A program made the position numbers and the translations under genes. The notes under the pieces were generated by a model. It was not told the origin of the DNA. It saw nothing but the letters and a program-made list of their open reading frames with translations, and ran no database searches. From Ailurus styani (lineage: Eukaryota; Chordata; Mammalia; Carnivora; Ailuridae), in NCBI GenBank assembly GCA_002007465.1, contig LNAC01000009.1:1690658-1754657 (forward strand): 64,000 nt of DNA, read 5' to 3'. Positions within the stretch are counted from its first letter, which is position 1. Each line of letters begins with the position of its first letter. Shown here piece by piece: positions 46,194-60,127 of the stretch.

Positions 46194-46397
46194 TTTTTTT
46201 TTTTTTTTAAGATTTTATTTATTTATTTGACAGAGGGAGCGAGATCACAAGTAGGCAGAGAGGCAGGCAGAGGGAGAGGGGGAAGCAGGGTCCCCGCTGA
46301 GCAGGAAGCCCGATATGGGCCTCGATCCCAGGACCCTGAGATCATGACCTGAGCTGAAGGCAGAGGCTTTAACCCACTGAGCCACCCAGGCACCCCG
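46194..46397 (-). repeat. CAN-SINE just after PTGES
   Basis: Near-consensus reverse SINE beginning about 15 bases after the distal AATAAA of PTGES. Confidence 0.95.
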
Positions 46398-46817
46398 ACA
46401 TCTGCGTTTTTAAAAAGCTCCCCCATGTTCCAGTGATGACCAGGCCTGGGAGTCCCTGCCAGTTCCCTCTAGAAGCAGGGCTCAGGATAGGGTAGGGAGT
46501 TAGTGAGGTGGGGGTGGGATTATGTTCCTTCGTGTCTGGTGGACACTCCCTGGGCTCCGTCCTCATTCCTTCAGTGGATCGCCTTTTCCTAAGTGCAGGC
46601 GCCGATAGGAGGGGCTCCTAGGACAGCTGGCTTCTCCTCAGGGCTGTCAAGCAAGGACAATGGGGCTTAAAGGACCAACCACTACAAGGAACTTTCTGGC
46701 TCCTTCAGTATCTGCAAGGTTGGAAAACCACAAGTGTGCGCCCCCGTGGGGAGTCTGTGTGTGTCTCTAGACTCTCGTCTGAGATAAGTGTGGTTTTCAA
46801 TCATTAAATGGCGTGTC

Positions 46818-46957
46818 TGGCTTGGCCACCACCTTGCGACAGCTGGACTTCCCGTTCCTGGGGTCCAACGCCCTCCCCCNCCACCATTTAATAAATGGCT
46901 TGGCCACCACCTTGCGACAGCTGGACTTCCCGTTCCTGGGGTCCAACGCCCTCCCCC
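46818..46957 (+). repeat. 62-base perfect direct duplication around a one-base gap
   Basis: 46818-46879 and 46896-46957 are identical, separated by one N (46880) and 15 bases. The pattern suggests unmerged contig ends. Confidence 0.9.
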
Positions 46958-47466
46958 GGTTGGTCATTTTCCCTGGACAGTTTTACTGGAGTTGAGGGGA
47001 ACCAAACTGGCAGGACACGGTCTCTGGCAAACGCACACACACACCGGATCGGGGTGTTCAGCCACGCGGCGAGCAAGCTGCTCAGACACCCAGCCGCCCC
47101 CTCCCTTGGGTGAGTAAGATCAACTCCGTTTTTACACCGAGGCTCCAGGAGGGGGACACCCGAAGCGCGGGGCCAGCTCTGCATCCACCTGTCAGTTTCT
47201 GAAACCCTCGCTCTGACCATTGTCCCGTGCGGCCTCGCTTCCCCTAACCATTGCCCCTTCTCCCCAAGATCTGGGGAAGCCCCTGGGCACGTCTCCCTCC
47301 CAACAGCCAGCAGCCCCTGAACTGCTGCCCTCGGGGGCTGATAGGCCTGCTGGGTGGGGACCTCATGGGGACCCCCGAGGACCCCTGGCCTCACCAGCAA
47401 CCCCCAGCTAGCCTCTGCCCGCCCCCGCACCCCGCGCTCGGTGCGCCGAGCTGGGAGTGGATAACA

Positions 47467-47481
47467 CCGCCCCCTGGTGGC
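47467..47481 (-). promoter_or_regulatory. Strong CTCF-like motif, reverse
   Basis: Minus strand reads GCCACCAGGGGGCGG, containing the full CCACCAGGGGGCG core. Confidence 0.65.
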
Positions 47482-47589
47482 GAGAGGAGCGCCTGGTCTC
47501 CGGCGGCCTCTGCGCGTCTGGAACCGACCGGGCGCCACCACTCCGGGGACGGAGAACCCGCGGCTTGTTTGCTAAGCCTCGGTTGGGCG

Positions 47590-47720
47590 CGGTACTGACC
47601 ACCTTTTTTCACTTGATCCTTAAACCGATCCCAGGAGGGAGACATTACTGCTTTTTGAGCAGGGAAGTAAGGCTCAGAGAGGAGGAGTGGCTTGCCCAGC
47701 GGCCCCGAGCTGGGATGCGG
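47590..47720 (-). repeat. MIR
   Basis: 'aagtaaggctcagagaggag' followed by 'gagtggcttgcccagcggcc' is the MIR core in reverse. Confidence 0.7.
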
Positions 47721-48179
47721 TTAAGGCCAGAAGATCAGACGCAGTATGTGTTTTTATATGGTAACATTTTCCCTCCCGCGGAAAGAAGGGCTGAGGGGGC
47801 ACAGTGCCCAGCGCGGAGCCGGGCAAGGAGGGCATCCGACACCCACGGGGACCCTGTGAACCGGGGAGGCCCGTGCCTTGTCCGCCAGCGTTCATCCACC
47901 TCGTGGAATCCCCTCGGATGCGGTGCCGGGCCGGGGGAGGCGACAGTGTGGGGGGCACGGCGGGACCACGGTGACAACCCCAAGTGCCAGCACCCTCATG
48001 GGGGGAGATGGGGCCGGCGGGGCGCGGGCTGGGGGCGGGGCCTAGAACCCTGCTGGGGAGGGCCTTCCAGGGGGAGGCAGCAGATCACCTGAGAATGGAG
48101 ATAAGGTGGATTCGTTTTAGGGGAACTATCCAAGCGGAGGAAACTGCGGGGCCAAGTTGAGCAGAGCTCGGTCTCTGGG

Positions 48180-48264
48180 GTCTTGTGGCTGGGAAGTGGA
48201 GCGGGGAGAGGTGTGGAAATGAAGGGTAGATGGGGGCGTGGAGGGGAGATGGGAGGGGGAGGGG
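48180..48264 (+). repeat. G-rich minisatellite-like sequence before gap
   Basis: Repeated GGGGAGATG- and GGAGGGG-type units with almost no C on the plus strand. Confidence 0.8.
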
Positions 48265-48540
48265 NNNNNNNNNNNNNNNNNNNNNNNNNNNNNNNNNNNN
48301 NNNNNNNNNNNNNNNNNNNNNNNNNNNNNNNNNNNNNNNNNNNNNNNNNNNNNNNNNNNNNNNNNNNNNNNNNNNNNNNNNNNNNNNNNNNNNNNNNNNN
48401 NNNNNNNNNNNNNNNNNNNNNNNNNNNNNNNNNNNNNNNNNNNNNNNNNNNNNNNNNNNNNNNNNNNNNNNNNNNNNNNNNNNNNNNNNNNNNNNNNNNN
48501 NNNNNNNNNNNNNNNNNNNNNNNNNNNNNNNNNNNNNNNN
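48265..48540. other. Assembly gap (276 N)
   Basis: Unknown sequence inside a G-rich tandem-like region. Confidence 1.
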
Positions 48541-48640
48541 AAGGGAGAAGAGGGAGGGCAGGTGAGAGTAAGGGAAGGGGGGGAGGGGAGATAAAGGGGT
48601 TGGGGACGTTCGGGGGAGATGAGGCTAAAGGGCTTGGCAG
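48541..48640 (+). repeat. G-rich minisatellite-like sequence after gap
   Basis: Continues the GGGGAGAT-type units seen before the gap, so the repeat spans it. Confidence 0.8.
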
Positions 48641-49502
48641 CAGTGGGGCTCATCTGAGGCTTTGGGGCCACCTTGGGGACATTGGAGGGGGATCAGTGTA
48701 GTTGGGTCTGTGTCCCGAGGATCTCTGAGAAAGCCAGGCAGTAGGCCTTGCTCCCCGAGTGCCATGGACAGCGCCCTGCTGCCCGGCAGCGGGAGGGCCC
48801 AGGGGAGAGGCGGATGTGAGCGGAGAGCTGGGAGGGGCCGCCCAGGGTGCTGTCAAGGGGCAGCTGGCAGGAGCTGCAGGGTTTTGCAGGGGAAAAGGAT
48901 GCCCAGGGGTCTGTTCTGCTCCTGCCCCCCGGGCAGACATAGTCCAGGATGGAGAGAGGGCTGGGAGCGGTGTCCCAGCAGCAGCTGGCCCCGCGGCTGC
49001 AAACCCAGGCCCAGGGAAGCCAGCACCTGTTTCCTATAGCAGGTGAGACAAGCCAGGCAGGGTCCCTGAGACCAGACCACGTCTGCTGAGCTGACCAGAG
49101 GCGCTGAGTGCGAGTTGTCCTGCCCTGGTCTCTGTCCGCAGTCCACGTGCCTGTCGCCAGCCCGGTCGGACTTGGGCCCCCTCTCTGGAGCTGCCTCGGA
49201 CCTCCTGACCCAGGGTTGGGGCTGGTGTGAAGTGTGGGAGGAAGTTTGGAGGGAGCCCGGGACAGGTGATGGCTGGTGGTCTCCGTCCCATAAGGGCCCA
49301 TGCCAGGAACTCCTGGGGCTCCCTCGTCCAGTGGGTTTCTTGGTTCAAGGCTTCTAAGAGCTTCCCTGGTGTGAGCCGGACCTAGAGGCTCAGGCAAGTG
49401 AGAGGGCAAAAATGCCCGATTTCACAGTCCTGGAGGGACAGGGACAGGATCTGGGGACCCCCTGCAGAAGCAGAGCCCAATTCCCACAGGACGCACAGAA
49501 GC

Positions 49503-49539
<37 letters not shown>

Positions 49540-49960
49540 CAGGAGGCTGTGTTCTCAAAAGCTTGGCATCTCCTTGATCTTCTTCACTGTTGGTCTCTTC
49601 CTCTGGACTGTGCACCTCTGGGAGCTGGGGGTTTGGGTCCCTGCTGTTTCCTGCTGTGCCCGTGTCCCCAGGTCTTGGAAGAGCACCCGGCTCCTAGGAT
49701 GTCTCTATGAAGTGAATGAATGGTGTGTAAAATGATTGTATCTGTGTGTGCATGTGCGTGTGTACACATAACAGAAACGGGGACTCGGGAGGGCTTTTAT
49801 CCGGCATGGGATTCCACGACAAAAAGTGTTTGGGAAGGGTTTCTCGGCACTGGGGACATGGTGTGACAGATGTGGGTGACATCAGTGGCTCGCCGTGGCA
49901 TCTGTGGTTTACGGGCTTGCAGCCACCAGGTCAGGCTGCTCCTTTGTCACCGCTCGAGAT
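48641..49960. other. Intergenic stretch, no gene seen
   Basis: GC-rich to 49400. (GT)n at 49507-49537, about 15 units. No exon supported. Confidence 0.45.
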
Positions 49961-50420
49961 TTTCCTTCTCGGCATCTCTGCCCTTCCTCTTCGGGCTCTC
50001 GATGGTCAATAACGTGTATTTTAACAGCTCTCTGGTAGTCCGTCGTCCTGGGTAACCTCAGCATTTATTTAATCTGCCCTTACAGTGGGAGAAATGAATT
50101 TTCCAGGCTGTGTCAGCGTGAGCAATGCCTTCACGGGCATCTTTGAACAGAAATCTCTGTGCACGTCCGTTTCTCGAAGGTACGCTTCTGGAAGTAGAAT
50201 TACTGAGGGAAAGGCTTGTATTTAAGGTTTGTAATATATATTGTCCTTCAAAAAGATGGTTCCAGCTTGGATGGGATTTTAAAAAGAGTTTTGTCAAGTT
50301 TTAGTACCCACATTGGGAAATTTACAAGTGTATATACAAAGATCAGAGACCACCCACAATCCCATGCCCCTGAGAAAATCCCTGTTCACATTATGGTTTA
50401 TTACTTCCTAGGTTTTTTTT
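49960..50420 (-). repeat. Old L1M region
   Basis: 'ctggaagtagaattactgag' and 'cacccacaatcccatgcccc' are reverse L1M 3' text. Confidence 0.6.
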
Positions 50421-50424
50421 ACAA

Positions 50425-50655
50425 TGCATATTACGTATGTGCATATTATATTATATTATGCATATACTATTACATACGTATAGTATATACACATATTATG
50501 CACAAATATGCATATTGTATTAAATAGAACATGCATATTTATGACTCTATGCATATTAGATACATAATACGCATTTAAATGCATATAACATTTATATGTA
50601 TTTAACACTCATATATACATTATATATCAGTGTGCGTGTGTGCGTGTGTGTCTCC
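50425..50655. repeat. AT-rich low-complexity stretch
   Basis: Dense TGCATA, ATAC and TATA units, ending in (GT)n-like text. Probably a decayed microsatellite. Confidence 0.75.
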
Positions 50656-51400
50656 AAAAGTGATTGTGGTCATGTTTCTTCGCCTCTGCTCCTTGGAGTG
50701 CCTGCCGTGTGGCCATCCACGGGACAAAGGTGGCTCTTCTTGGTATCTGTGCCAGCCAAGAAAATTCTGAGTAGCTTCACTTTGTAAAGTGTGAATTATG
50801 AAAATAAGAGGGTTTTCCTCCCCATTTCCAAATACAAAATTTTGACATGGAATTATTCTCTTTCAAGTTACACACAACTCCCCCAGACATGCGGAGCTAT
50901 CTGCTGACTGTCTAGAATTTGGCTTCGTTTTTTAAGAAGTTGACACAATATTGTAACCCTTGTTGGAATGCATGTTCAAGGCCACAGGGGAACAGCCTGA
51001 GGAAGGAGCGTGCCAGGGAAAAGGGACTGTCTGGCGGGATTATCTGGAGAGTCTGGGGCAGAGGGCAAGGGAGGGTTGAGGCTAGACAGGAAGAGCCTGG
51101 CCAGATGGCGGAGCCTCGAACACCTGGCCTGGGTGGTGGAATGTTGGGGGGGGACCTTCAAGACCCACAGGAGGCTTTAGACCATGCGGGGGGGCGGGGG
51201 AGGGCAAGATCAAGGTTGGGTTTTAGGGCACGAAATCTGCCAGCTTGTGCAGAATGGCCTGGAAGGAGGGAAGACTGGAGGATCTCCCCGTGGCCAAATA
51301 ATCTGAGCAAAGGCTTCACGACTCTCTGTAGTGGGTGTGGGGCTGTCGGGTGTGCCATGGGCAGAGGAAGGCCAAGCTCAAGGTGGACGGCCAAGCTGCG
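50656..51400. other. Intergenic stretch, no gene seen
   Basis: 51000-51300 resembles the same ancient repeat class as 30145-30620. No exon supported. Confidence 0.35.
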
Positions 51401-51404
51401 TCTC

Positions 51405-51870
51405 TGCCTGTATTCCTTTCCTATGCTGTGTAACAAGTTGCCACACACGTAACAGCTTAAAACAACACCACTTGTGATCTTACAGTTTCTATAGGTCAGG
51501 AATCAGGGCACGGCCTGACTGAGTCCTCTGCTCGGGGTCTCGCCTTTGGGCTGAGGCCTCAGCTGGAGCTCAGTGTCCTGCCAAGCTCACTCAGATTTTG
51601 GGCAGAGCCACGTTCCGTGCAGTCTGTTGCAAGACAGACGCCCTCTGCTGCTGGGGGCCGCCCCCCCACAGGCAGTCCACCACAAGGCTGCTGGCAGACA
51701 GGAGAGCATTTCTGTGCTCTGAATCCCTGCTTTCAAGGAAGACCCAACTCTCCTTGAAAGGGCTCACCTGCTTAGGTCAGGCCCACCTGGGATAATCCAT
51801 CTCCTTTTTGATGAAGTCAAGTCAACTGATTAGAGACCTTAATTAAATCAGCTAACTTCTTTCATTTTTG
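51405..51870 (-). repeat. MaLR-like LTR or related old repeat
   Basis: 'tgctgtgtaacaagttgcca', 'cagcttaaaacaacaccact' and 'ggataatccatctccttttt' follow the reverse of this class. It carries a CTCF-like motif at 51637-51651. Confidence 0.55.
51637..51651 (-). promoter_or_regulatory. CTCF-like motif, reverse
   Basis: Minus strand reads GCAGCAGAGGGCGTC: the core AGCAGAGGGCG is intact, with two mismatches at the edges. It lies in an old repeat. Confidence 0.45.
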
Positions 51871-51950
51871 GTGAAAAACAAGTCAGAGTTTCCACCCCAC
51901 ACTCACACGAGGAGAGGGGGCTACCCCGGGGTGAGAATTGCAGGACCGTT

Positions 51951-52154
51951 TTATTTACTTTTTTAAAAAGATTTTATTTATTTATTCGACAGAGAGAGAA
52001 AGATCGCAAGTAGGCAGAGAGGCAGGCAGAGAGAGAGGAGGAAGCAGGCTCCCCGCTGAGCAGAGAGCCCGATGCGGGCCTCGATCCCAGGACCCTGAGA
52101 TCATGACCTGAGCCGAAGGCAGAGGCTTTAACCCACCGAGCCACCCAGGCGCCC
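51951..52154 (-). repeat. CAN-SINE
   Basis: Near-consensus reverse SINE flanked by GCAGGACCGTT at 51940-51950 and 52155-52165. Confidence 0.96.
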
Positions 52155-52589
52155 GCAGGACCGTTGTAGAGTGCTGCCTAGCCCCCCACCTCTCCTCGGA
52201 GGACTCCTTCTGATCTCCAGGTGCCCACCCCTGACCCCCCTATCTCAAGCTCAGTCCTTCTACGGTGTGAACGAAGGGTTAAGAAGCTCTCTACCACACT
52301 CTTTGCGCTATTGAGCTATTGAAAAGAGTTCTGGATGACCACAAAGCTTCCGGACCTGGGGGACCAAGGGTGGAGTCACAGGCGGAGGAGGACAGCTCTG
52401 GAAGGGGGTCTCTCCCTCACAGGGGACACAGGGGGGAGCAAGCACATTTTCTATCTTCAAAGAGCTTTTTATGCATTTGAGAGTAGTGCATTCGTCTGCT
52501 CATCCTGTTTCTCTATAAGGTTATTTAGCCACAGGACAGAAAATACGCAGACACGCAGATTACAAGCCACGATGAAAATTTGGGTCTGT

Positions 52590-52730
52590 GTCCTTCCCAG
52601 AGTTTTTGCATTGCATGGATGAAGTGTGTGCTAAACAGCTCAGCACATACTGGTTGGATTCCTTCTTGAAGTGGGGCTTCGAGATGGAATTACTGGCGAC
52701 AGCTTGTGAATGTTTTCATGACTGTTGGGA
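52590..52730 (-). repeat. Old L1 fragment
   Basis: 'cttcgagatggaattactgg' resembles reverse L1M text. Confidence 0.4.
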
Positions 52731-52869
52731 CATTTTCGGGAAGGCTAGTGCCCATGTTTACACTGGGACCCCTGCTGGTCATTGGGATTCGCTTGTTTCT
52801 TTGTCCTTCGAGAGAAGCCTGGGTCAGGCGCCTGATTGTCGTGGGCTCTGCGCCCAGCATTGACCACAC

Positions 52870-52884
52870 AGCGCCCTCCAGGGG
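52870..52884 (-). promoter_or_regulatory. CTCF-like motif, reverse
   Basis: Minus strand reads CCCCTGGAGGGCGCT, two mismatches to the core. Confidence 0.4.
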
Positions 52885-53089
52885 CCGGTGACAGAGGTGC
52901 AGGGGCTGGACATGCCATTTTTCTCTGGCAGGGAAGGGACAGAGGGAAGAGCCCCCGGGAACCGAGTGTGCTGGGTTTTGGGGCAGGAGACGTGCTCTTG
53001 TGCCCCAGGATGGGAAGTATTCTGACTCCCTCCAACTCTACTCTGTGCCCCTCAACCGTAAATACCAAAGTGCCCATTTGTAGGCAGTA

Positions 53090-53200
53090 ACTCTGTGCCC
53101 ACCATCCCGTGAGGTGGCTTCAGTTCTCATTACCTGCTGTTAGCCCCATTTTACAGAGGAGGAAACTGAGGCTGGCAGAGGTGCCTTGCCCAAAGCAAAA
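53090..53200 (-). repeat. MIR
   Basis: 'agccccattttacagaggag' followed by 'gaaactgaggctggcagagg'. Confidence 0.8.
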
Positions 53201-53503
53201 CCGTTCTCTCTCACTCAGGTTTTGGGTTTTGCGAGAGCCCAGACTGCCCTTTCCCTTTCTTATCAAGTTCTTTTATTTCAAACAACAATAACATCAAAAA
53301 TAGAAGCAAAGTCATGTAGTGTCCTCTCCCAAGCCTGCCTGGTCGAATGGACAGAGGGAGTCAGAGAAGGAGTCCAAGTTCTCCCAGCCAGGGACGGGGC
53401 CTTGGGTACCTTATCCTCATGGAAAATTCCATCCCGGGACCGGTTCCCCCAGGGGGCTGCCCACGCAGCCCTGCAATTAGGGGGACACTAGCGACAGCCT
53501 CTT

Positions 53504-53697
53504 TTTTTTTTTATTTTATTTACTTATTTGAGAGAGAGAGAGAGAGAGTAAACAAGAGCACAAGAGGGGAGAAGGTCAGAGGGAGAAGCAGACTCTCCAT
53601 GGAGCTGGGAGCCCTATGTGGGACTCCATCCTGGGACTCCGGGATCATGACCTGAGCCAAAGACAGTTGCTTAACCAACTGAGCCACCCAGACGCCC
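53504..53697 (-). repeat. CAN-SINE
   Basis: Reverse SINE flanked by CTAGCGACAGCCTCTT (53488) and CTAGTGACAGCCTCTT (53698). Confidence 0.95.
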
Positions 53698-53713
53698 TAG
53701 TGACAGCCTCTTA

Positions 53714-54380
53714 CGGGGAGGGCTGCCGTGCCCCCTGCCGCAGCTCCCCGGAGCAGCACGTGTAAACGAGTAAGCGGGTTTGTTTTCTCTGGCGTACTTG
53801 GGAGGAGGTGACCTTGACATCCCTGCGGTCCCATGGCGGGGCCAGCGCCTCCGTGGGAAACAGGCCCCCAGCTATTTCTGAAGCTGGTGTTCTTGGGACC
53901 TGCCTTCTAGGCCCCAGCTTCTGCCCGGCGGGACCCCTCTCTGCTGTGGGCCACCCCAAGCAGGCGATGCTTCATGGCACCCTCCATTTGGACGAGAAAT
54001 AGAAAGACCGCCGCGCCTCCATCTGAGCGCCGGAGGTCTGGCTAGTGGCTGGGCTGGCTTGTCGCTCGCTTTGCGTAAGTGCTCCTGGGGAGGAAAGAGG
54101 CCCGCCTGGCTGCTCTGGCCCCGGTGGGCCAACGGCCTTCGCTGGTGCAGACTCCTCGGGTGGGGGTGTGTGTGGGTCAATGGCAAGCCCCTCATGAGGG
54201 AGGAGGATGCTTGAGCCAGGATGGCCCCCCAGCTCTGGTCTGGGTGGAAGGGACGCCGGCATCTTCCCGACACCTCTACCAGGCAGGTCCTGCTTCCAGA
54301 GTCTTCTTCCTCCCGGGCACTTCCATGTGCCTAAGCCAAATCCTGGTCACCCCCTGGCTTCCCTCGTCTCCCTCAGCCCA
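53714..54380. other. Intergenic stretch, no gene seen
   Basis: GC-rich; open frames on both strands lack any family similarity I recognise. Confidence 0.35.
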
Positions 54381-54384
54381 TCGT

Positions 54385-54860
54385 CTGGTCCTTAACCCCT
54401 GCCCCTGATGTGTCTGGGACACCTCCCAGGTCTGCCCACATCTGGTCCAGGCTGCTGCTGCTCCTCTCTGGACACCTGCCCTGGCCTCTGCAGGGGCCTC
54501 CCTGCCTCCACTCTTAGTTCTATGGCCACTCCTCCTCCCTATAGAACCCAGGGGCGAGGGTGCCCCTCCACCCAGCCAGTCCCCTCCGTGGTTCCCCACT
54601 GCCAGGAAGACATCCAGACTTCTAGATCTGGCCCCACTGCCCCCACTTGAGCCAGTCTCTGCTTCTCCCCACCGTCGTCCGGCACCAGGAGAGCCAGCCC
54701 TGGAACTGTCCCCACTGGCCCAAAGAAACAGCTTTGGCTTGACCCAGGGCATTCCCAAATGCTATTCCCTTAGCCAGAAACACTGTTCCCCCCACTCTCT
54801 TTGTCTGGCCAACCCTTCATCCTTCCAGGACACCTCTTCCAGGAAGACCGCATAGATGTC
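54385..54860 (+). repeat. L2 3' portion
   Basis: 'ctcccaggtctgcccacatc' through 'cattcccaaatgctattccc' and 'ccaggacacctcttccagga' follow L2 order. Confidence 0.6.
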
Positions 54861-56019
54861 TCAGACTAAGTTTGGGGCTCCCTGTGTTGGGTGTGGCCTC
54901 TGCAGCAAGGGACCCCATGTCGGTTCTCTGCTTTCTCCTCAGGGCCCTGGGACACAGGAAGTGTGTCCTATATGTTCAGTGAATGAACAGTAAATGGAGG
55001 CCCAAAAATCACTTAGCCAAGGCAGAGGCCAAACTGAGCAAGACAACCCCTCCCTCTCCCCGCACATACCGGCCGGGGCACAGCTGTCTCGCCTGCTCTG
55101 GCTCTCGTAGTCAGGTGAGCCCGAACCCCCGGAGACAGCACAATGCCCCCTCCCCACGCCTTCAGCCAGAGCCCATGCCTCCCTCAACCTCATGGGCTCC
55201 ATCGGGGTGTGACCGCTGTGTCACAACGAGGGCTGTCACCAGGAGGGGCTGGTCATCTTTGTGCTCTCTGGGGGTCAGGGAGTGCTGTCCTACTTGCTGG
55301 GGACTGGTTGAGGTCACTGTCAGCAGAAATGACTCTGAACATCCCCGGAGGGTGTGCCCCACAGAAGGGGCTGCAGGGGGCCAGACGGAAGGGGCTGGTG
55401 ACAGACCACTCCCTTCACCCTGGTTTCCTGCAAATTCCCTATGGGTGATGTCATTAGCTGGTGGTATGTGTGTCCTCTGTCATCCCCAGGTATCACCTGC
55501 AAAAAGCTGGGTGGACTTGGATAAGGTCTTCCGGTGTCCTTGGCTGTTAGGACCACTCTCTGTGCTTCGAAGCTGCATGGGCCCTCCACTGGGCACCCCC
55601 CACTTCCTGGGCCATTTGTCTAGGCCCGGGAGGGTCCCACGCCATCTGCGTGCCCAGTGATAAGGGATTTAATTCCAGCATCTGCTCCCCACCTGCAGTC
55701 TGGCCAGCCCAGGAATCCATGGTCCCCCAGCCTGCCCCCAGCCATAGGGCAGAGGGGACACTCTCTGCACAGACAGGGAAGGGATCAGCCCAGAGTCACA
55801 CAGCGGTGTTTCTCCCAAACACCTAGCAGGCCTCTGTCCTCCTACCTAACTCCGCACCCCTGGGGCTTTGCCGGACGCCGGAGGGCTTCATCCGTAAGGA
55901 GGCTCAGACATGAGAGCATCTGGCTCTGGCACGGCGGCTGGCCAGAGCAGGGCCCCAGAAGGCCATCCACTCAATTGCTTTGCTGCACTTATCCGCCCTC
56001 CCTCAAACTTTTGGGGGCT
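54861..56019. other. Intergenic stretch between L2 and the PRRX2 3' end
   Basis: MIR-like text near 55760-55800. No exon supported. Confidence 0.4.
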
Positions 56020-56327
56020 TACTTTTTTTTTTTTTATTTCTTAAAGACAAAAGCTTTTCGGTTTTAATACACAAAATAAATGCAGTCCTTGGTGGGCTCC
56101 TGATCCACCTCTGGCCCAACCCCTTCAAAGGTCATGGGCCAAGGTCTCCCACGGCTGTAGACAAGGCACTCCCAGCGCCTCAGCAGCCTCTTGGGCCCAG
56201 ATGTCTAGACTGGAGACAAGGGCCAGGAGAGCCCATCCAGCCTGTCCTGGAGACAGCGGACAGGAGAAGGTCACTTTCTTGGCCGGTGTTCGACCAGGGA
56301 GGCAGCGGGGTCCTGGGGGGCCGGCCG
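56020..56327 (-). other. PRRX2: PRRX2 3' UTR and poly(A) signal
   Basis: About 290 bases of 3' UTR ending with AATAAA on the minus strand (56038-56033), just after an AAGCTTTTGTCTTTAAG stretch. A weaker ATTAAA lies about 35 bases upstream in the transcript. The A-run directly after the signal is genomic. Confidence 0.7.
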
Positions 56328-58250
<1,923 letters not shown>

Positions 58251-58989
58251 TCACGACTCAGGCATTAGCTTGGCAAGTCGCACTGCACGCTCTCCTTGTG
58301 TCTCCCCCTCTGCAGATGGACGGTCCCGCCCCGAGAGCAGGAGAGTCCCTGAGTTCACACCTTCCTTCATCCCTTCCACACTTACTAACTGAGCAGCTAC
58401 TATGTGGCAGGCACAGTGGCCACGGAGCCCGGGCACAGGCTCCCGCTTTCATGAGGGACAGTTGACCTGGTCAGGGAGGCCCGGGAGAGAGCAGAGTGTC
58501 CGCAGCATCTGGCCTAGGCTCTGGGGCACGGGGTACCCACCGCGGAACTGTAATAACATAACCAAGAGCAGTAGGAGTCACAGTTCCGAGGGCCCACCGC
58601 CCACAGGCTCTTGGCACCCGCGATCACTGCTGGCAGCAATTCTAGAGAGACAGTGGCTGCCACCCTCATCACCCCCAGCTTTCGAGGGACAAGGGAAGGG
58701 GATTCAGGGAGGCCAGGTCTCTGGCATGACTTCAAGCACCCAGTTAGTGGTAGAGGAGGGATTTGGACCATCAGGCTGGGCACCAGAGTCCTGGTCCTAG
58801 TCACCAAGCCCACCTGGCCGGCTGCTGAGAGCAGCCTTCCAGAAGGCCCCACAATACAGAAGGGCATCTTTCTGCCCCCTGAGCATCTACTGTGTGCCAG
58901 GGGCTGTGCGGGGTGCTGGGGAGAGCTGGAGCCGACCGAGGGAGGCAGGCCCCAGAATAAGACGCCCAGTGGCATGGGACATAGGTTAC

Positions 58990-59160
58990 ACCTGGGTGCA
59001 GGAGGGTACTCAGCTCTGGCGGGCGATGTGGAGACAATCAGGGAAGCCTCCTCAGAAGAGGTGGTGCTTGAAGTGGTTTTTGAAGGATGTACAGGAATTT
59101 TCCAATCAGATCAGAGCGAGGCAGGGCAGGCATTAGAGGCAAGGCACAAGAGAGGGGAAT
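58990..59160 (+). repeat. Ancient interspersed repeat
   Basis: 'gaagtggtttttgaaggatg' with 'ttttccaatcagatcagagc' is the same class as 30145-30620. Confidence 0.45.
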
Positions 59161-59689
59161 GACCAGGGGGTGGAGCGGCCATTATTGCCACGTTTCTATT
59201 TTATTGAGGGGCGGAACTGGAGTTGACTGTCCGCAGGGGCCCAGTTCATTGCCCACTCCTCCAGGGAGCCCTCCTGACCACCTGCGATCTCCCGTTCCGT
59301 TGCACTCACCCCACACACACGCAACGCCACCAAGCTCAGCACTTCCTTATGCCTCTGATTTTATTAAAAATGTATATTTTAATAACCAAGTAATGTCACT
59401 GCTTGTCACAGTAACAGATTCAAATACCAGAGAAGGGTCGGCAGTAAAACAAAGTACTCCCCTCTCCCCAGCTCCACTCCCCACGCTTTACGAGATTACA
59501 AATGTACATTTTAAAAAATTTACAAGCATGAGATCATGCTGAACACCCCGGTGCTTCAATTTGCCTATTACTTGATAATATTCCAGACACCATTCCGTCT
59601 CGGCACAACAAACATAGCACCCTTTATGTGCGTTGTTCCTCACATGATATTTTCTCTTGTGTTCCCTCCCTCCACCTGGGGGAACGTAT

Positions 59690-59885
59690 TTTTTTTTTTT
59701 TACTATTTTATTTATTTATCCGAGAGCAAGAGAGGGAGAGAGAGAGAGATCCCTGGCACGAGGAGAAGGTCAGAGGGAGAAGCAGACTCGTGGCTGAGCA
59801 GGGAGCCCAAAGCGGGACTCGATCCCAGGACCCCAGGGATCATGACCTGAGCTGAACGCTTAACCGACTGAGCCACCCAGATGCC
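59690..59885 (-). repeat. CAN-SINE
   Basis: Reverse SINE ending 'gactgagccacccagatgcc'. Confidence 0.93.
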
Positions 59886-59927
59886 CATATAATAAAATAC
59901 ATATAATGTTTCCTCCCCCTCTTCTTT

Positions 59928-60127
59928 TTTTTTTTTAAGATTTTTATTTATTTATTTGGCAGAGAGAGAGAGAGAGGGCACAAGTAGGCAGAGCGGCAGT
60001 CAGAGAGAGAGGAGGAAGCAGGCTCCCCACTGAGCAGGGAGCCCGACGTGGGGCTCGATCCCAGGACCCCAGGGATCATGACCTGAGCTGAAGGCAGATG
60101 CTTAACTGACTGAGCCACCCAGGCGCC
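59928..60127 (-). repeat. CAN-SINE
   Basis: Near-consensus reverse SINE flanked by CTCCCCCTCTTCT (59913 and 60128). Confidence 0.95.

Noticed and set aside
48126..48701. Open frames crossing the 276-base gap
   Set aside because: They consist mostly of unknown bases plus G-rich repeat translation.
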